Source: Candidatus Aminicenantota bacterium
Lineage (GTDB): Bacteria > Acidobacteriota > Aminicenantia > Aminicenantales > Saccharicenantaceae
Direction: 5' to 3'
Length of the DNA: 64,000 nucleotides
NCBI GenBank assembly: GCA_014360005.1
Contig: JACIYI010000003.1
Location: 62,001-126,000 of the forward strand
A program made the position numbers and the translations under genes. The notes under the pieces were generated by a model. The model did not search any database, was not told where the DNA came from, and saw only the letters and a program-made list of their open reading frames with translations. Each line of letters opens with the position of its first letter. The first letter of the stretch is position 1. Of this stretch, positions 18,965-27,199 are shown one piece after another.

Positions 18965-19886
18965 AACCAGGAAAATTCTGACCGTCGTCGGACCGACAGC
19001 CGTGGGGAAAAGCGAAGTCGCCCTGTGGCTGGCCCGGGAATTTGCAGGAGAGATAATTTCCTGCGATTCAATGCAGGTATACCGCGGCTTTGATCTTGGC
19101 ACAGACAAGCCGGACCCTGAGGCCAGAGAAGCTGTCCCGCACCATCTCATAGATATCGTGGAGCCAGAAGACCAGTTTTCAGCCGCCGATTTTGCCGGCC
19201 TGGCCGCAGAAACAGCCGAAGAAATAGCCGGGCGAGGTCGCCTGCCGATAGTGGTCGGCGGGACCGGTCTTTATCATAAAGCTCTGGTGGAAGGCCTTTT
19301 TCCCGGACCGGGCAGAGACCCAGCCTTGAGAAAAAAATTGAAGCAGGAAGCGGAAAGGTCGGGCCTGGAAACTCTGTATGAGAAACTAAGAGAGGTCGAC
19401 CCGGAGTACGCCGGAAAAATCAGTCCGTCCGATAGCCTCCGCATCATTAGGGCTCTCGAAGTTTATCTCCTGACCCAAACCCCCCTATCGCAGCATTTCC
19501 GTGAGACCCGTTCTCCGCTTGAGGCTAAGGGTTTTAATCTTATCGAGATTGGTTTAAAATTAGAAAGAAAGGAGCTTTACGGGCGCATCGAAGCCAGAGT
19601 GGAGAGGATGTTCGCTTCGGGTCTGGTGGAAGAAGTTAAAAGCCTGCTGGCCCGGGGAGTGCCGGAAACGGTCACCCCTTTCAAGGGGCTGGGCTACCGG
19701 CAGGTTTTGCAGTATTTGCACGGAGAAATATCGCTGCCCGAAGCCATAGAGTTGACCAAGCTGGAAACCAGGCACTTCGCCAAGAGGCAGCTGACCTGGT
19801 TCAAAAAATCTCCGGGAATAACCTGGTTTGAGGCAAACGACCGCTCCGGGCTGAAAAAATTCGTGGCAGAAAATTTAAGTAAATAA
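18954..19886 (+). CDS. miaA: tRNA dimethylallyltransferase MiaA
   Basis: Adds a dimethylallyl group to A37 of tRNAs that read UNN codons. P-loop GPTAVGKS (13-20), the DSMQVYRG motif and the GGTGLYHKALVEGL segment are typical, as is the C-terminal TRHFAKRQLTWF. The 310 residues match the family. The start is a TTG at 18954, since the P-loop lies too close for any later start. hflX begins three bases after the stop, the same pairing as the E. coli miaA-hfq-hflX operon but without hfq. Confidence 0.96.
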   Translation: MDIRTRKILTVVGPTAVGKSEVALWLAREFAGEIISCDSMQVYRGFDLGTDKPDPEAREAVPHHLIDIVEPEDQFSAADFAGLAAETAEEIAGRGRLPIVVGGTGLYHKALVEGLFPGPGRDPALRKKLKQEAERSGLETLYEKLREVDPEYAGKISPSDSLRIIRALEVYLLTQTPLSQHFRETRSPLEAKGFNLIEIGLKLERKELYGRIEARVERMFASGLVEEVKSLLARGVPETVTPFKGLGYRQVLQYLHGEISLPEAIELTKLETRHFAKRQLTWFKKSPGITWFEANDRSGLKKFVAENLSK

Positions 19887-19889
19887 AAA

Positions 19890-21155
19890 ATGGAAAAAGC
19901 AATTCTGGTCAACCTGGCCGTTACCAGGCGAGAAAAAGAAGAGGCTGAGGAATCCCTGTCTGAACTGGCCGGCCTGGCGGTCTCGGCTGGAGCTACGGTG
20001 GTGGAAAAAGTCTTTCAAACCCGCAACGGCATCAGTCCAAAATATTACATAGGGGAAGGCAAGGTGGTAGAGCTGGCCGCCCTGGCAGAGAAAACCGGAG
20101 CCGACCTGGTCATTTTCGATGCCAACCTGACGCCGGCCCAGCAACGCAGCCTGGAAGAAGCCCTGAAGGTGAAAGTGCTGGACCGGACCCAGGTCATCCT
20201 GGATATCTTCGCCCAGAGAGCCAGGACCAATGAAGGTAAACTGCAGGTGGAGCTGGCTCAGCTCACCTACCTGCTGCCACGGCTCAAAGGCCGGGGGCAG
20301 GCCCTGTCCAGGCTGGGAGGAGGCATCGGCACCCGCGGCCCGGGTGAAAAGAAACTGGAAGAAGACCGGCGGAGAATTACCGACCGCATCGCCAAAATAA
20401 AAAAAGATATAGACAGCCTGCAGAAAAGACGGGCCCGGCAGAGGGAGGGCCGCAGGAAATCTCCGGTACCCACCGTTTCCCTGGTCGGCTATACCAGCGC
20501 CGGCAAATCAACCTTGTTTAACCAGCTGACGCGGGAAAGCCGCTATACTTCGCCCTATCTGTTCGCCACTCTTGACCCAATGGTCAGGCGGGTCACTTTT
20601 CCTGATGGATTTTATTTCTTTCTCTCGGATACCGTCGGTTTCATCAAGAAGCTGCCGGTAGAATTAATCTCCGCCTTCAGAGCCACCCTGGAAGAAATCA
20701 GGGAGGCCGACTGCCTGCTGCACGTGGTTGATGTCACTTCCAGCGAAGCCCTGGAACAGGCCGCGGCCGTGGAAAAAATCCTGGAAGACCTGGAAATTTC
20801 CAGCCTGCCGGTGGTTAAAGTCTTCAATAAGATTGACCTGTTGTCCGAAGGAGAAAAGAACGAGCTGCTGTTGAGAAACAGGGATTCAGGGCACTCCCCC
20901 CTTTACGTCTCGGCCCTGAGCGGCGAGGGGCTGGACCGGCTGAAAGGCCGTTTGAGAAGCCTGCTTTTTGAAAATTTTGAAACTTTCAGGTTGCGTATAC
21001 CCAGGACCAGGGCCGAACTGGCCAGTTCTCTGGCCCGTCAGGCCATCATCATCACCCGGACCGAAACCGACGAGGGCTGGGAATACCAGGTGGCAGCCGA
21101 CCGGAGCCGGGTGTTTCCCTATCTGTCCTATCTGCAGAAAGGAGAGATTCCATGA
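19890..21155 (+). CDS. hflX: GTPase HflX (ribosome-associated)
   Basis: HflX GTPase, which binds the 50S subunit and splits or rescues stalled ribosomes under stress. The N-terminal HflX domain includes [14 protein letters not shown] and the glycine-rich [17 protein letters not shown] (141-157). A basic coiled-coil linker follows, then the G domain with GYTSAGKST (200-208), [10 protein letters not shown] and NKIDLL. The 421 residues are normal. Its stop overlaps the ATG of the next lipoprotein gene (ATGA). Confidence 0.96.
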   Translation: MEKAILVNLAVTRREKEEAEESLSELAGLAVSAGATVVEKVFQTRNGISPKYYIGEGKVVELAALAEKTGADLVIFDANLTPAQQRSLEEALKVKVLDRTQVILDIFAQRARTNEGKLQVELAQLTYLLPRLKGRGQALSRLGGGIGTRGPGEKKLEEDRRRITDRIAKIKKDIDSLQKRRARQREGRRKSPVPTVSLVGYTSAGKSTLFNQLTRESRYTSPYLFATLDPMVRRVTFPDGFYFFLSDTVGFIKKLPVELISAFRATLEEIREADCLLHVVDVTSSEALEQAAAVEKILEDLEISSLPVVKVFNKIDLLSEGEKNELLLRNRDSGHSPLYVSALSGEGLDRLKGRLRSLLFENFETFRLRIPRTRAELASSLARQAIIITRTETDEGWEYQVAADRSRVFPYLSYLQKGEIP

Positions 21156-22495
21156 ACGGGAAAAACAAAATTGCAGCTCTATTTCTGGCTGGATTGATTA
21201 TAATCTTGAGTGCCTGCATCAGTCTGCCCCTGAAAAAGGAATATGTTCCGCCCGCCTTTCACCTGGAAAATCCCCAGCCGCTGGTTCTGGCCCAGCTCAG
21301 CCTGAACGAACGTCTGGCTTTTGAGGAAGGCTGGAAGAGCCTGAAGCAGGGCAACATAGACCGGGCCAGGAAAGAATTCAGCCAGCTCGGCCGGGACAAT
21401 GCCTTCTTCAACCTGGGCGAAGGTTACTGCCGCCTGTATGAACAGCAGCTGGGCGAGGCCGAGGCTTTTTTCCTGAGAGCTCTGGAGCTCAACCCGGAAT
21501 TGATATCAGCCCGGGTCGGTCTGGCCATTATCTATGAACAGCTCAACAGACAGGACAAGGAATTTTTGCAATTGCGCGAAATCCTGAAAAAAGAACCCGA
21601 GCACAATTGGGCCAGGCCGAGATATGAAGAGCTGCGTTCCCGGTTGACCCGGGAGCAGATGGAGGCCGCCCGCAGCGCCTTGAGCCAGAACCGTAAGGAC
21701 CAGGCCCGCGAATCCCTGCTCAAGGCTCTTTTCTACTCGCCCGAAATGGTCGAAGCCCACCTGCAGCTGGCCCGCCTCTACCGGAGCGAAAAAAAATATG
21801 CCCAGGCCCTCACCCATTACCAGACCCTTTATAACCTTCAGCCCAAAGACAAGCAGATACTAAAAGAATATGCCGAAACGCTGGAAGCCAACGACGACCT
21901 GGGCCAGAGCCTGGATATCTATGAAAAGCTGGCTGAGCTGGCCCCGGGCGATAAGCAGGTCCTGGAAAAAGTCGAGTTCCTGAAAAACACCCTGGGCATA
22001 ATCGAACTGCCCAGCATGTACAATGAAATTGCCAATTCCCAGGCCATCACCCGGCAGGACCTGGCCGCCATTCTGGCCGTCAAGTTCAACCAGTTTCTGC
22101 CCCAGGTTTCTACTCCGCCCATCATCGTCGATATTGCCACCAGCTGGGCTGCCAAATTCATCATCAGGGTAGTAGCCGCCAGGTTGATGGACAAATACGA
22201 TAACCACACCTTTGAGCCCTCCCGCCCGATGACCCGGGCCGAACTGGCCGAGACTTTTTCCCGGCTGATAAATTACCTCAAGGGCAAAGGGAAAAAACTG
22301 ATACCCATAGTGCCTCCGGACAGAATCCTAATCAGCGACATCCCGGCCGATAATCCCTATTATCAACCAGCGGTAAATATGGTGGCTTACCAGTTAATGG
22401 AGCTATCAGGCCAGAGGAGGTTTAATCCCGACCAGCAGGTTTCTGGATTGGAAGCTTTAAGAATGGCCGACATTCTGTTAAACTTGGTCAAGTGA
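21152..22495 (+). CDS. TPR lipoprotein with C-terminal SLH-type domain
   Basis: 447 residues. The signal peptide ends in a lipobox, ILSAC, with the lipidated cysteine at C22. Residues about 50-280 hold TPR repeats (for example [29 protein letters not shown]). The C-terminal 150 residues look like S-layer-homology repeats ([30 protein letters not shown], then [17 protein letters not shown]), which bind peptidoglycan or its secondary polymers. The protein may tether the outer membrane to the cell wall or scaffold envelope complexes; this is inference. It overlaps hflX by four bases and pgsA by four bases. Confidence 0.82.
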   Translation: MNGKNKIAALFLAGLIIILSACISLPLKKEYVPPAFHLENPQPLVLAQLSLNERLAFEEGWKSLKQGNIDRARKEFSQLGRDNAFFNLGEGYCRLYEQQLGEAEAFFLRALELNPELISARVGLAIIYEQLNRQDKEFLQLREILKKEPEHNWARPRYEELRSRLTREQMEAARSALSQNRKDQARESLLKALFYSPEMVEAHLQLARLYRSEKKYAQALTHYQTLYNLQPKDKQILKEYAETLEANDDLGQSLDIYEKLAELAPGDKQVLEKVEFLKNTLGIIELPSMYNEIANSQAITRQDLAAILAVKFNQFLPQVSTPPIIVDIATSWAAKFIIRVVAARLMDKYDNHTFEPSRPMTRAELAETFSRLINYLKGKGKKLIPIVPPDRILISDIPADNPYYQPAVNMVAYQLMELSGQRRFNPDQQVSGLEALRMADILLNLVK

Positions 22496-23103
22496 GCAGG
22501 AAACCAGGAACCATGGAGGAAACAGCCAGACCGACAGCTGAGTTAAAATCGAATTTTGGTACCATTCCCAATTACCTGACGCTGCTGCGGATACTGCTGG
22601 TACCCCTCTTTGTTATTTTTCTCCTGAAACACAAGCAGGCTGAAGCCTTTTTTGTCTTCCTGGCTGCCGGCCTGACCGACGTTCTGGACGGGCTGGCCGC
22701 TCGCCTCTGGCACCAGCATTCAGTCGCCGGCCTGTGGCTCGACCCGCTGGCTGATAAGCTGCTTATTTTCAGCAGCTTTTTTCTCCTGAGTTTTCCCGAT
22801 TTCGCTCACCCCAACACCATGCCCTGGAAAGTTTTCTGGACGGTCCTGGGACGAGACCTGCTGATTGTGGTCGGGGCCATTATTCTTTACCTGCTGAAAA
22901 TCAAGCAGAGCTTCCCGCCCACCCTGCTGGGCAAAACCACCACCGTCTGCCAGGTGCTGGCCGTCCTGGCCGTGTTGTTTTTCAATTTCCTGCAAAAAGA
23001 AGTCAGTCTGTTGAGCTGGCTTTATGACCTGACCCTGCTGGCGACAGTCGTTTCAGGCCTGCAATATATCTGGGTGGGAATTTCAGCCCTCCGCAGAAGA
23101 TAA
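22492..23103 (+). CDS. pgsA: CDP-alcohol phosphatidyltransferase (PgsA-like)
   Basis: Integral membrane enzyme of the CDP-alcohol phosphatidyltransferase family, probably CDP-diacylglycerol-glycerol-3-phosphate 3-phosphatidyltransferase, which makes phosphatidylglycerophosphate. The full signature DG-x2-AR-x8-G-x3-D-x3-D is present at D66, G67, R71, G80, D84 and D88. There are about five membrane helices in 203 residues. The GTG start overlaps the upstream stop (GTGA), and an ATG at 22513 is an alternative. Its last 21 bases overlap, in antisense, the end of the glycosyltransferase gene. Confidence 0.87.
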   Translation: MSRKPGTMEETARPTAELKSNFGTIPNYLTLLRILLVPLFVIFLLKHKQAEAFFVFLAAGLTDVLDGLAARLWHQHSVAGLWLDPLADKLLIFSSFFLLSFPDFAHPNTMPWKVFWTVLGRDLLIVVGAIILYLLKIKQSFPPTLLGKTTTVCQVLAVLAVLFFNFLQKEVSLLSWLYDLTLLATVVSGLQYIWVGISALRRR

Positions 23104-24267
23104 GACTCCTGCAACTATCCCTTCGAATTTTTCTTTCCAGGGATTGATATCGAAATGCCTCTCGACGTGTTCCCTCGCCGCCAGGCCCAGCTGACGAGCC
23201 CTTTCCGGGTATTTTAAGATTTCTTTAAGACCGGCGGCCAGCTGGTCATAATTCTGGTGCTCGAAGATAAAACCGGTCCGGCCCGGAATGACCAGTTCTG
23301 AGGCTGCCCCCTGTTCCACGATGACCGGCACTCCGGCCAGTCCCGACTCCAGGACAACCCGGCTCAGAGGGTCAAAACCGGGGAAAAGAACAGCCAGCCT
23401 GAATTTAATCCAACCGGCCGGAAGGCAATCAAAATCAGGGAACTGCAGACTCAGCCCAGGCGGAACTGGCTCCCGGCGGATTTTCTCTTTCAGGGCCTGC
23501 CGCCTCTTTTTTTTCAGACCAGGGAAAAACAGGCTGACCCTCGTCGGCTGGGCCGGTTGACCATGACCGCTGGTTGCCACCCGGCTGATAACCCCGAGGG
23601 TTTCCAGGATTCGCTTCAGGTTGGGTCCGCTGAAAAAAAGAGCCACCTCGGCCGGCGGCGCACCCGGTCTCCGCTCCGGCAACTGCTGCCTGAATCGGGT
23701 GGTATCGATGGCCGGCGGCAGAATCAAAGATTTTTCCCTTGTCCTCTTGCGCCTGAACATTTCCGCGGCCAGGGATGATTCCAGCAGCGCCCGGACTGAC
23801 AGGTCGTTGGCCAGGCGGCTGGCCAGCCATTGGCCCCAGAAAAAATTCAACCAGTTGGTCCGGCCCGATAGCACTTCCCTGATCATCCAGACGTGACTGA
23901 CGCCTTCCTGCCGGGCGGCCAGGGCCCCGGTCCAGTTGATGAAGGACAGGCTCAGCACCAGCTGGACTCTTTTCTTCCTGATGGCGGCTGAGGTCCGGAC
24001 AAAACTACCCAGGTTGTAAACCCAGGCCAGAGGCTGCCGCCAGAGCTCCCGGAAATCGGTCAGGTAATCGTGACCCTTGATGACCATGACCTCCAGGCCG
24101 GCAGCCCTGGCCTGCTCGACCAGCGGGCCCTCCGTCGGAAAAATCAATCCGGCCACTAACGGTTTCTCACCCGGTAGCTGGAGGTAATCGAGAATCTGGC
24201 ATTCGCCGCTTCCGAACTCACCGGAGCCGGCGATAAACAGTACCTGGGGTTTGTCTGATGAACTCAA
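23083..24267 (-). CDS. Glycosyltransferase, family 4-like
   Basis: GT-B fold glycosyltransferase. The N-terminal Rossmann strand PQVLFIAGSGEFGSGE opens the acceptor domain. The C-terminal nucleotide-sugar domain holds FPGFDPLSRVVLESGLAGVPVIVEQGAASELV, matching the E-x7-E region of GT4 enzymes, and ends with the usual helix (RARQLGLAAREHVERHF). I chose the TTG at 24267 because GGAGGGG lies just before it. An in-frame TTG at 24303 would add 12 residues. The sugar and acceptor are unknown; lipopolysaccharide or exopolysaccharide assembly is a guess. It stands alone. Confidence 0.82.
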   Translation of the reverse strand: MSSSDKPQVLFIAGSGEFGSGECQILDYLQLPGEKPLVAGLIFPTEGPLVEQARAAGLEVMVIKGHDYLTDFRELWRQPLAWVYNLGSFVRTSAAIRKKRVQLVLSLSFINWTGALAARQEGVSHVWMIREVLSGRTNWLNFFWGQWLASRLANDLSVRALLESSLAAEMFRRKRTREKSLILPPAIDTTRFRQQLPERRPGAPPAEVALFFSGPNLKRILETLGVISRVATSGHGQPAQPTRVSLFFPGLKKKRRQALKEKIRREPVPPGLSLQFPDFDCLPAGWIKFRLAVLFPGFDPLSRVVLESGLAGVPVIVEQGAASELVIPGRTGFIFEHQNYDQLAAGLKEILKYPERARQLGLAAREHVERHFDINPWKEKFEGIVAGVLSSAEG

Positions 24268-24450
24268 GGGCCCCTCCGGACCGCTGGCCGCAACGACCGT
24301 CAACTTATAGCCTGATTTTATTCGGCTGAGTTATTAAGTCAAGTCAGATAAAAGACAGGTCCTTTCTGAGAACAGGGTGGGCCACGGTTTCAGGCCTTAA
24401 GTCTGGCGTGGCCAGGAGGGTTAACCCGGCCTGAGGGCTGCTTTTTCATC

Positions 24451-24480
24451 TTGAATTAAATCGAGGCCTGGTGTTATTAT
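24451..24480 (+). promoter_or_regulatory. Possible promoter of the M20 peptidase-cutA operon
   Basis: TTGAAT (24451-24456) and TATTAT (24475-24480), 18-base spacer. The ATG is 28 bases further on behind AAGAAGGAG. Confidence 0.35.
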
Positions 24481-24507
24481 CGTCCTATAAAAAAGAAGGA
24501 GTGACCT

Positions 24508-25746
24508 ATGCCCGAAAAGAAAATTTTTAACCGCCTGGCTAAAAGGCTGGAGAGTATGCGCGACGAGATGATCGAGCTTCAGATGAAGCTCTGTGCCATT
24601 CCGGCTATCGCCCCGGCCAGCGGCGGTGAAGGAGAAGTCAAGAAAGCCGAGTTTCTGGAAAATTACCTCCGTCAGAGCGGGTTCACCGAGCTGCAGCTCA
24701 TCAAGGCTCCCGATGTTGAAGCGCCTTCCGGTTACCGCCCGAACATCCTGGCCTTCTACCGGGGCCATGATTCCAGCCGGACCATCTGGGTAATGACCCA
24801 CCTGGACGTAGTCCCGCCCGGCGAGCTGGCCCAGTGGCGGGGAGACCCCTTCAAAGCCTGGGTGGAAAAAGGCCGAATCTATGGTCGCGGAGTTGAAGAC
24901 AACCAGCAGGACATGGTGGCTTCCATTTTTGCCGTTAAGGCCCTGATAGCCGAAGGATTAAAACCGTCTTATGATGTCGGCCTGGCCCTGGTAGCCGATG
25001 AGGAAACCGGCAGCCAGAAGGGTATTGAATACGTACTGAATAACACCGAGGTCTTCCGCCCTTATGACCTGATCATCGTACCCGACGCCGGCAACAGTCA
25101 TGGCACCATGATAGAAGTGGCCGAAAAGTCCATCCTCTGGCTTAAAATCAGGACCCTGGGCAAACAGGCTCACGGCTCGACCCCCGAGAAAGGCATCAAC
25201 AGTTTCAAGGCGGCCAGCTTCCTGATCACAGAATTGCAGAAGCTTTACCGGATATTCAACAAGAAAGACCGGCTGTTCAGTCCACCCATCTCCACCTTTG
25301 AGCCTACCAAGAAAGAAGCCAACGTGCCCAACATCAATACCATCCCCGGCGAGGATGTCTTCTACATGGACTGCCGTATCCTTCCGCTCTACAGCGTAGA
25401 ACAGGTTCTGAAGAATGCGGCCAAGATAGCTACCGGCATTGAAAAGAAATTCCGGGTGAAGGTTGAACTGGGCCTGGTTCAGAAAGCTCCGGCTGCCCCG
25501 CCCACCTCCCCCCGGGCCGCAGTGGTCCAGGCCTTGAAAAAAGCAGTTCGGGAAGTTTACCACAAGGAAGCCCGGGCCATGGGCATCGGGGGCGGCACAG
25601 TAGCTGCCCTGTTCCGGAGAGCCGGTTTTGAGGCAGCCTGCTGGTCCAGGCTGGACGAGACCGCTCATATGCCCAACGAGTACTGCATCATCGACAACAT
25701 GGTCGGTGACGCCAAGGTCTTTGCCCACATATTCCTGCAGGAGTAA
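24508..25746 (+). CDS. M20-family metallopeptidase
   Basis: Di-zinc M20 peptidase of 412 residues. Metal and catalytic residues are readable: H98 and D100 in MTHLDVVPP, the bridging D131 in GRGVEDNQQ, the catalytic E165 with ligand E166 in ADEETGS, D193 in VPDAG, and the late His in ETAHMPNEY. The dimerisation (lid) domain sits near residues 215-330. Related enzymes cleave dipeptides, acetyl groups or succinyl-diaminopimelate, and the substrate is not resolved here. The ATG has a strong AAGGAG. cutA follows 9 bases after the stop. Confidence 0.9.
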   Translation: MPEKKIFNRLAKRLESMRDEMIELQMKLCAIPAIAPASGGEGEVKKAEFLENYLRQSGFTELQLIKAPDVEAPSGYRPNILAFYRGHDSSRTIWVMTHLDVVPPGELAQWRGDPFKAWVEKGRIYGRGVEDNQQDMVASIFAVKALIAEGLKPSYDVGLALVADEETGSQKGIEYVLNNTEVFRPYDLIIVPDAGNSHGTMIEVAEKSILWLKIRTLGKQAHGSTPEKGINSFKAASFLITELQKLYRIFNKKDRLFSPPISTFEPTKKEANVPNINTIPGEDVFYMDCRILPLYSVEQVLKNAAKIATGIEKKFRVKVELGLVQKAPAAPPTSPRAAVVQALKKAVREVYHKEARAMGIGGGTVAALFRRAGFEAACWSRLDETAHMPNEYCIIDNMVGDAKVFAHIFLQE

Positions 25747-25755
25747 ACCGGACCG

Positions 25756-26082
25756 ATGGCTAAGCGGCCTGAACTGATACTGGTTCTGACCACTTTTCCC
25801 GGAAGCGAGCAGGCCTGGGAAGCAGCCAGCTTACTGCTGGAAAAGAAGCTGGCTGCCTGCTGCACCCTGCTGGAAGGAACATCCATCTATATCTGGCAGG
25901 GCAAAAAGTGCCAGGACCGGGAGGTGGTGCTGCTGATTAAAACCCGGGCGGAGCTCTACCCGCAGCTGGAGAAAAAAATAAAAGAAATTCACCCGTATGA
26001 GGTACCAGAAATTATTGCCCTGCCGGTCCTCCTGGCCAGCCCGGCCTATTCCAACTGGATTAAGGATGTCACCAGTGATTGA
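25756..26082 (+). CDS. cutA: Divalent-cation tolerance protein CutA
   Basis: Small trimeric CutA1-family protein, 108 residues, associated with copper and divalent-cation tolerance though its biochemical role is unsettled. The family's ACC motif (KKLAACCTLLEGTSIYIWQGK) and the HPYEVPEIIALPV strand are present. It is probably cotranscribed with the M20 peptidase. Its last 14 bases overlap the end of the convergent deacetylase gene. Confidence 0.93.
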   Translation: MAKRPELILVLTTFPGSEQAWEAASLLLEKKLAACCTLLEGTSIYIWQGKKCQDREVVLLIKTRAELYPQLEKKIKEIHPYEVPEIIALPVLLASPAYSNWIKDVTSD

Positions 26083-27034
26083 GGCCTTTTTTCCAGGCCT
26101 TGATGGCGGTCTTTATGGTATTAAGGTGGATGTTGACTGTTTCTTCTATCTCGGCCGTGTAACCACCGCCCAGGACGATGGCTACTGGAATTTTTAATTT
26201 CCGGGCGCTCTCAATAACCAGCCTATCCCTTTTCTTCAGGGCCTCGGCCGAGACATCCAGCCCGCTCAGCATATCCTTGCGGTAAGGATCGGCTCCGGCA
26301 AGGTAAATGACCAGGTCCGGCTTGAATTCCTGGTAAAGGCGGGGAAAGTGGGGGCTCAGAGCCTGCAGGTAAGCCCGGTCATCATCCCCCGACCACAGCC
26401 CCACGTCCAGGCTGCTCCGGGGTTTGTCCGAAGGATAAATATCCATCTGATGGATGGAGAAGGTAAAAACATAATCTTTCCTGGCAAAAATGAAGGCCGT
26501 GCCGTTGCCCTGGTGCAGGTCGCAATCCACCACCATGACCCGGTTTATCCGGCCCAGCTTTTTCATCTTTTCGATGGCCACGGCTATGTCGTTGAAAAGA
26601 CAGAAGCCCTCACCATGGTCGGGAAAAGCATGGTGAAACCCGCCTCCCAGGTGGACGGCCAGGCCGGTGCTCAAAGCTTCCTCCACCGTCTGGATAGTCC
26701 CGCCGGTCATCAGCAGAAAAAAACTGACCACATCTGGGCCGAACGGCAGTTCCAAAGCCTGGAGCTCAATCGAAGACAGGCTGCTGCTCCTTATCTTCTT
26801 CAGGTAATGAGGAGTATGAACCAGGAGCAGGTCCTCCTCGGTGGCCGGTTGGGCCTTGATGAAATCCTTGTGCCAGGCTCCCAGGGCAATCACCCGTTCA
26901 TAAAGAAGTCGGTATTTTTTGATGGGAAAAATATGATGGCCCAGGTCCACCATCCAGTATTCGCTGCTGTAGATGAACCTGAAGGGCAGTTTCCAGCCCA
27001 GAAGAGACAGAACTGAGTCGACGATATCGGCCAT
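26069..27034 (-). CDS. Histone deacetylase family (acetoin utilisation/acetylpolyamine amidohydrolase-like) hydrolase
   Basis: Zn-dependent deacetylase of the arginase/HDAC fold, 321 residues. The catalytic pair H134-H135 lies in GGGFHHAF. The zinc ligands are D172 and H174 in DCDLHQGNG and D249 in GADPYRKD. Bacterial members deacetylate polyamines, acetoin-pathway proteins or acetyl-CoA synthetase, and this one resembles the AcuC-like class II group. No acuA or acs gene is nearby to decide. No clear Shine-Dalgarno precedes the ATG. It lies upstream of cutA in convergent orientation. Confidence 0.88.
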   Translation of the reverse strand: MADIVDSVLSLLGWKLPFRFIYSSEYWMVDLGHHIFPIKKYRLLYERVIALGAWHKDFIKAQPATEEDLLLVHTPHYLKKIRSSSLSSIELQALELPFGPDVVSFFLLMTGGTIQTVEEALSTGLAVHLGGGFHHAFPDHGEGFCLFNDIAVAIEKMKKLGRINRVMVVDCDLHQGNGTAFIFARKDYVFTFSIHQMDIYPSDKPRSSLDVGLWSGDDDRAYLQALSPHFPRLYQEFKPDLVIYLAGADPYRKDMLSGLDVSAEALKKRDRLVIESARKLKIPVAIVLGGGYTAEIEETVNIHLNTIKTAIKAWKKGLNHW

Positions 27035-27147
27035 TGATTTCTAAGATATCAGAAAACTTTGTTCCTTAAAAGAAATAAGTTCCGGGCCTCAACAGCAGGC
27101 AGCACTCATAACTCCCACCAGAATTGCCCGGGAGGCTGGACAGCCTG

Positions 27148-27181
27148 AAAAAACACCCCGGGCTGGGACCTGTCCGGGGTG
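27148..27181 (-). terminator. Intrinsic terminator after ppdK
   Basis: Minus-strand stem CACCCCGG/CCGGGGTG (27174-27181 with 27154-27161), a 12-base loop, followed by six U (27148-27153). It lies just after the ppdK stop. Confidence 0.75.
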
Positions 27182-27199
27182 GTTTAGCAGGTAATCTTT

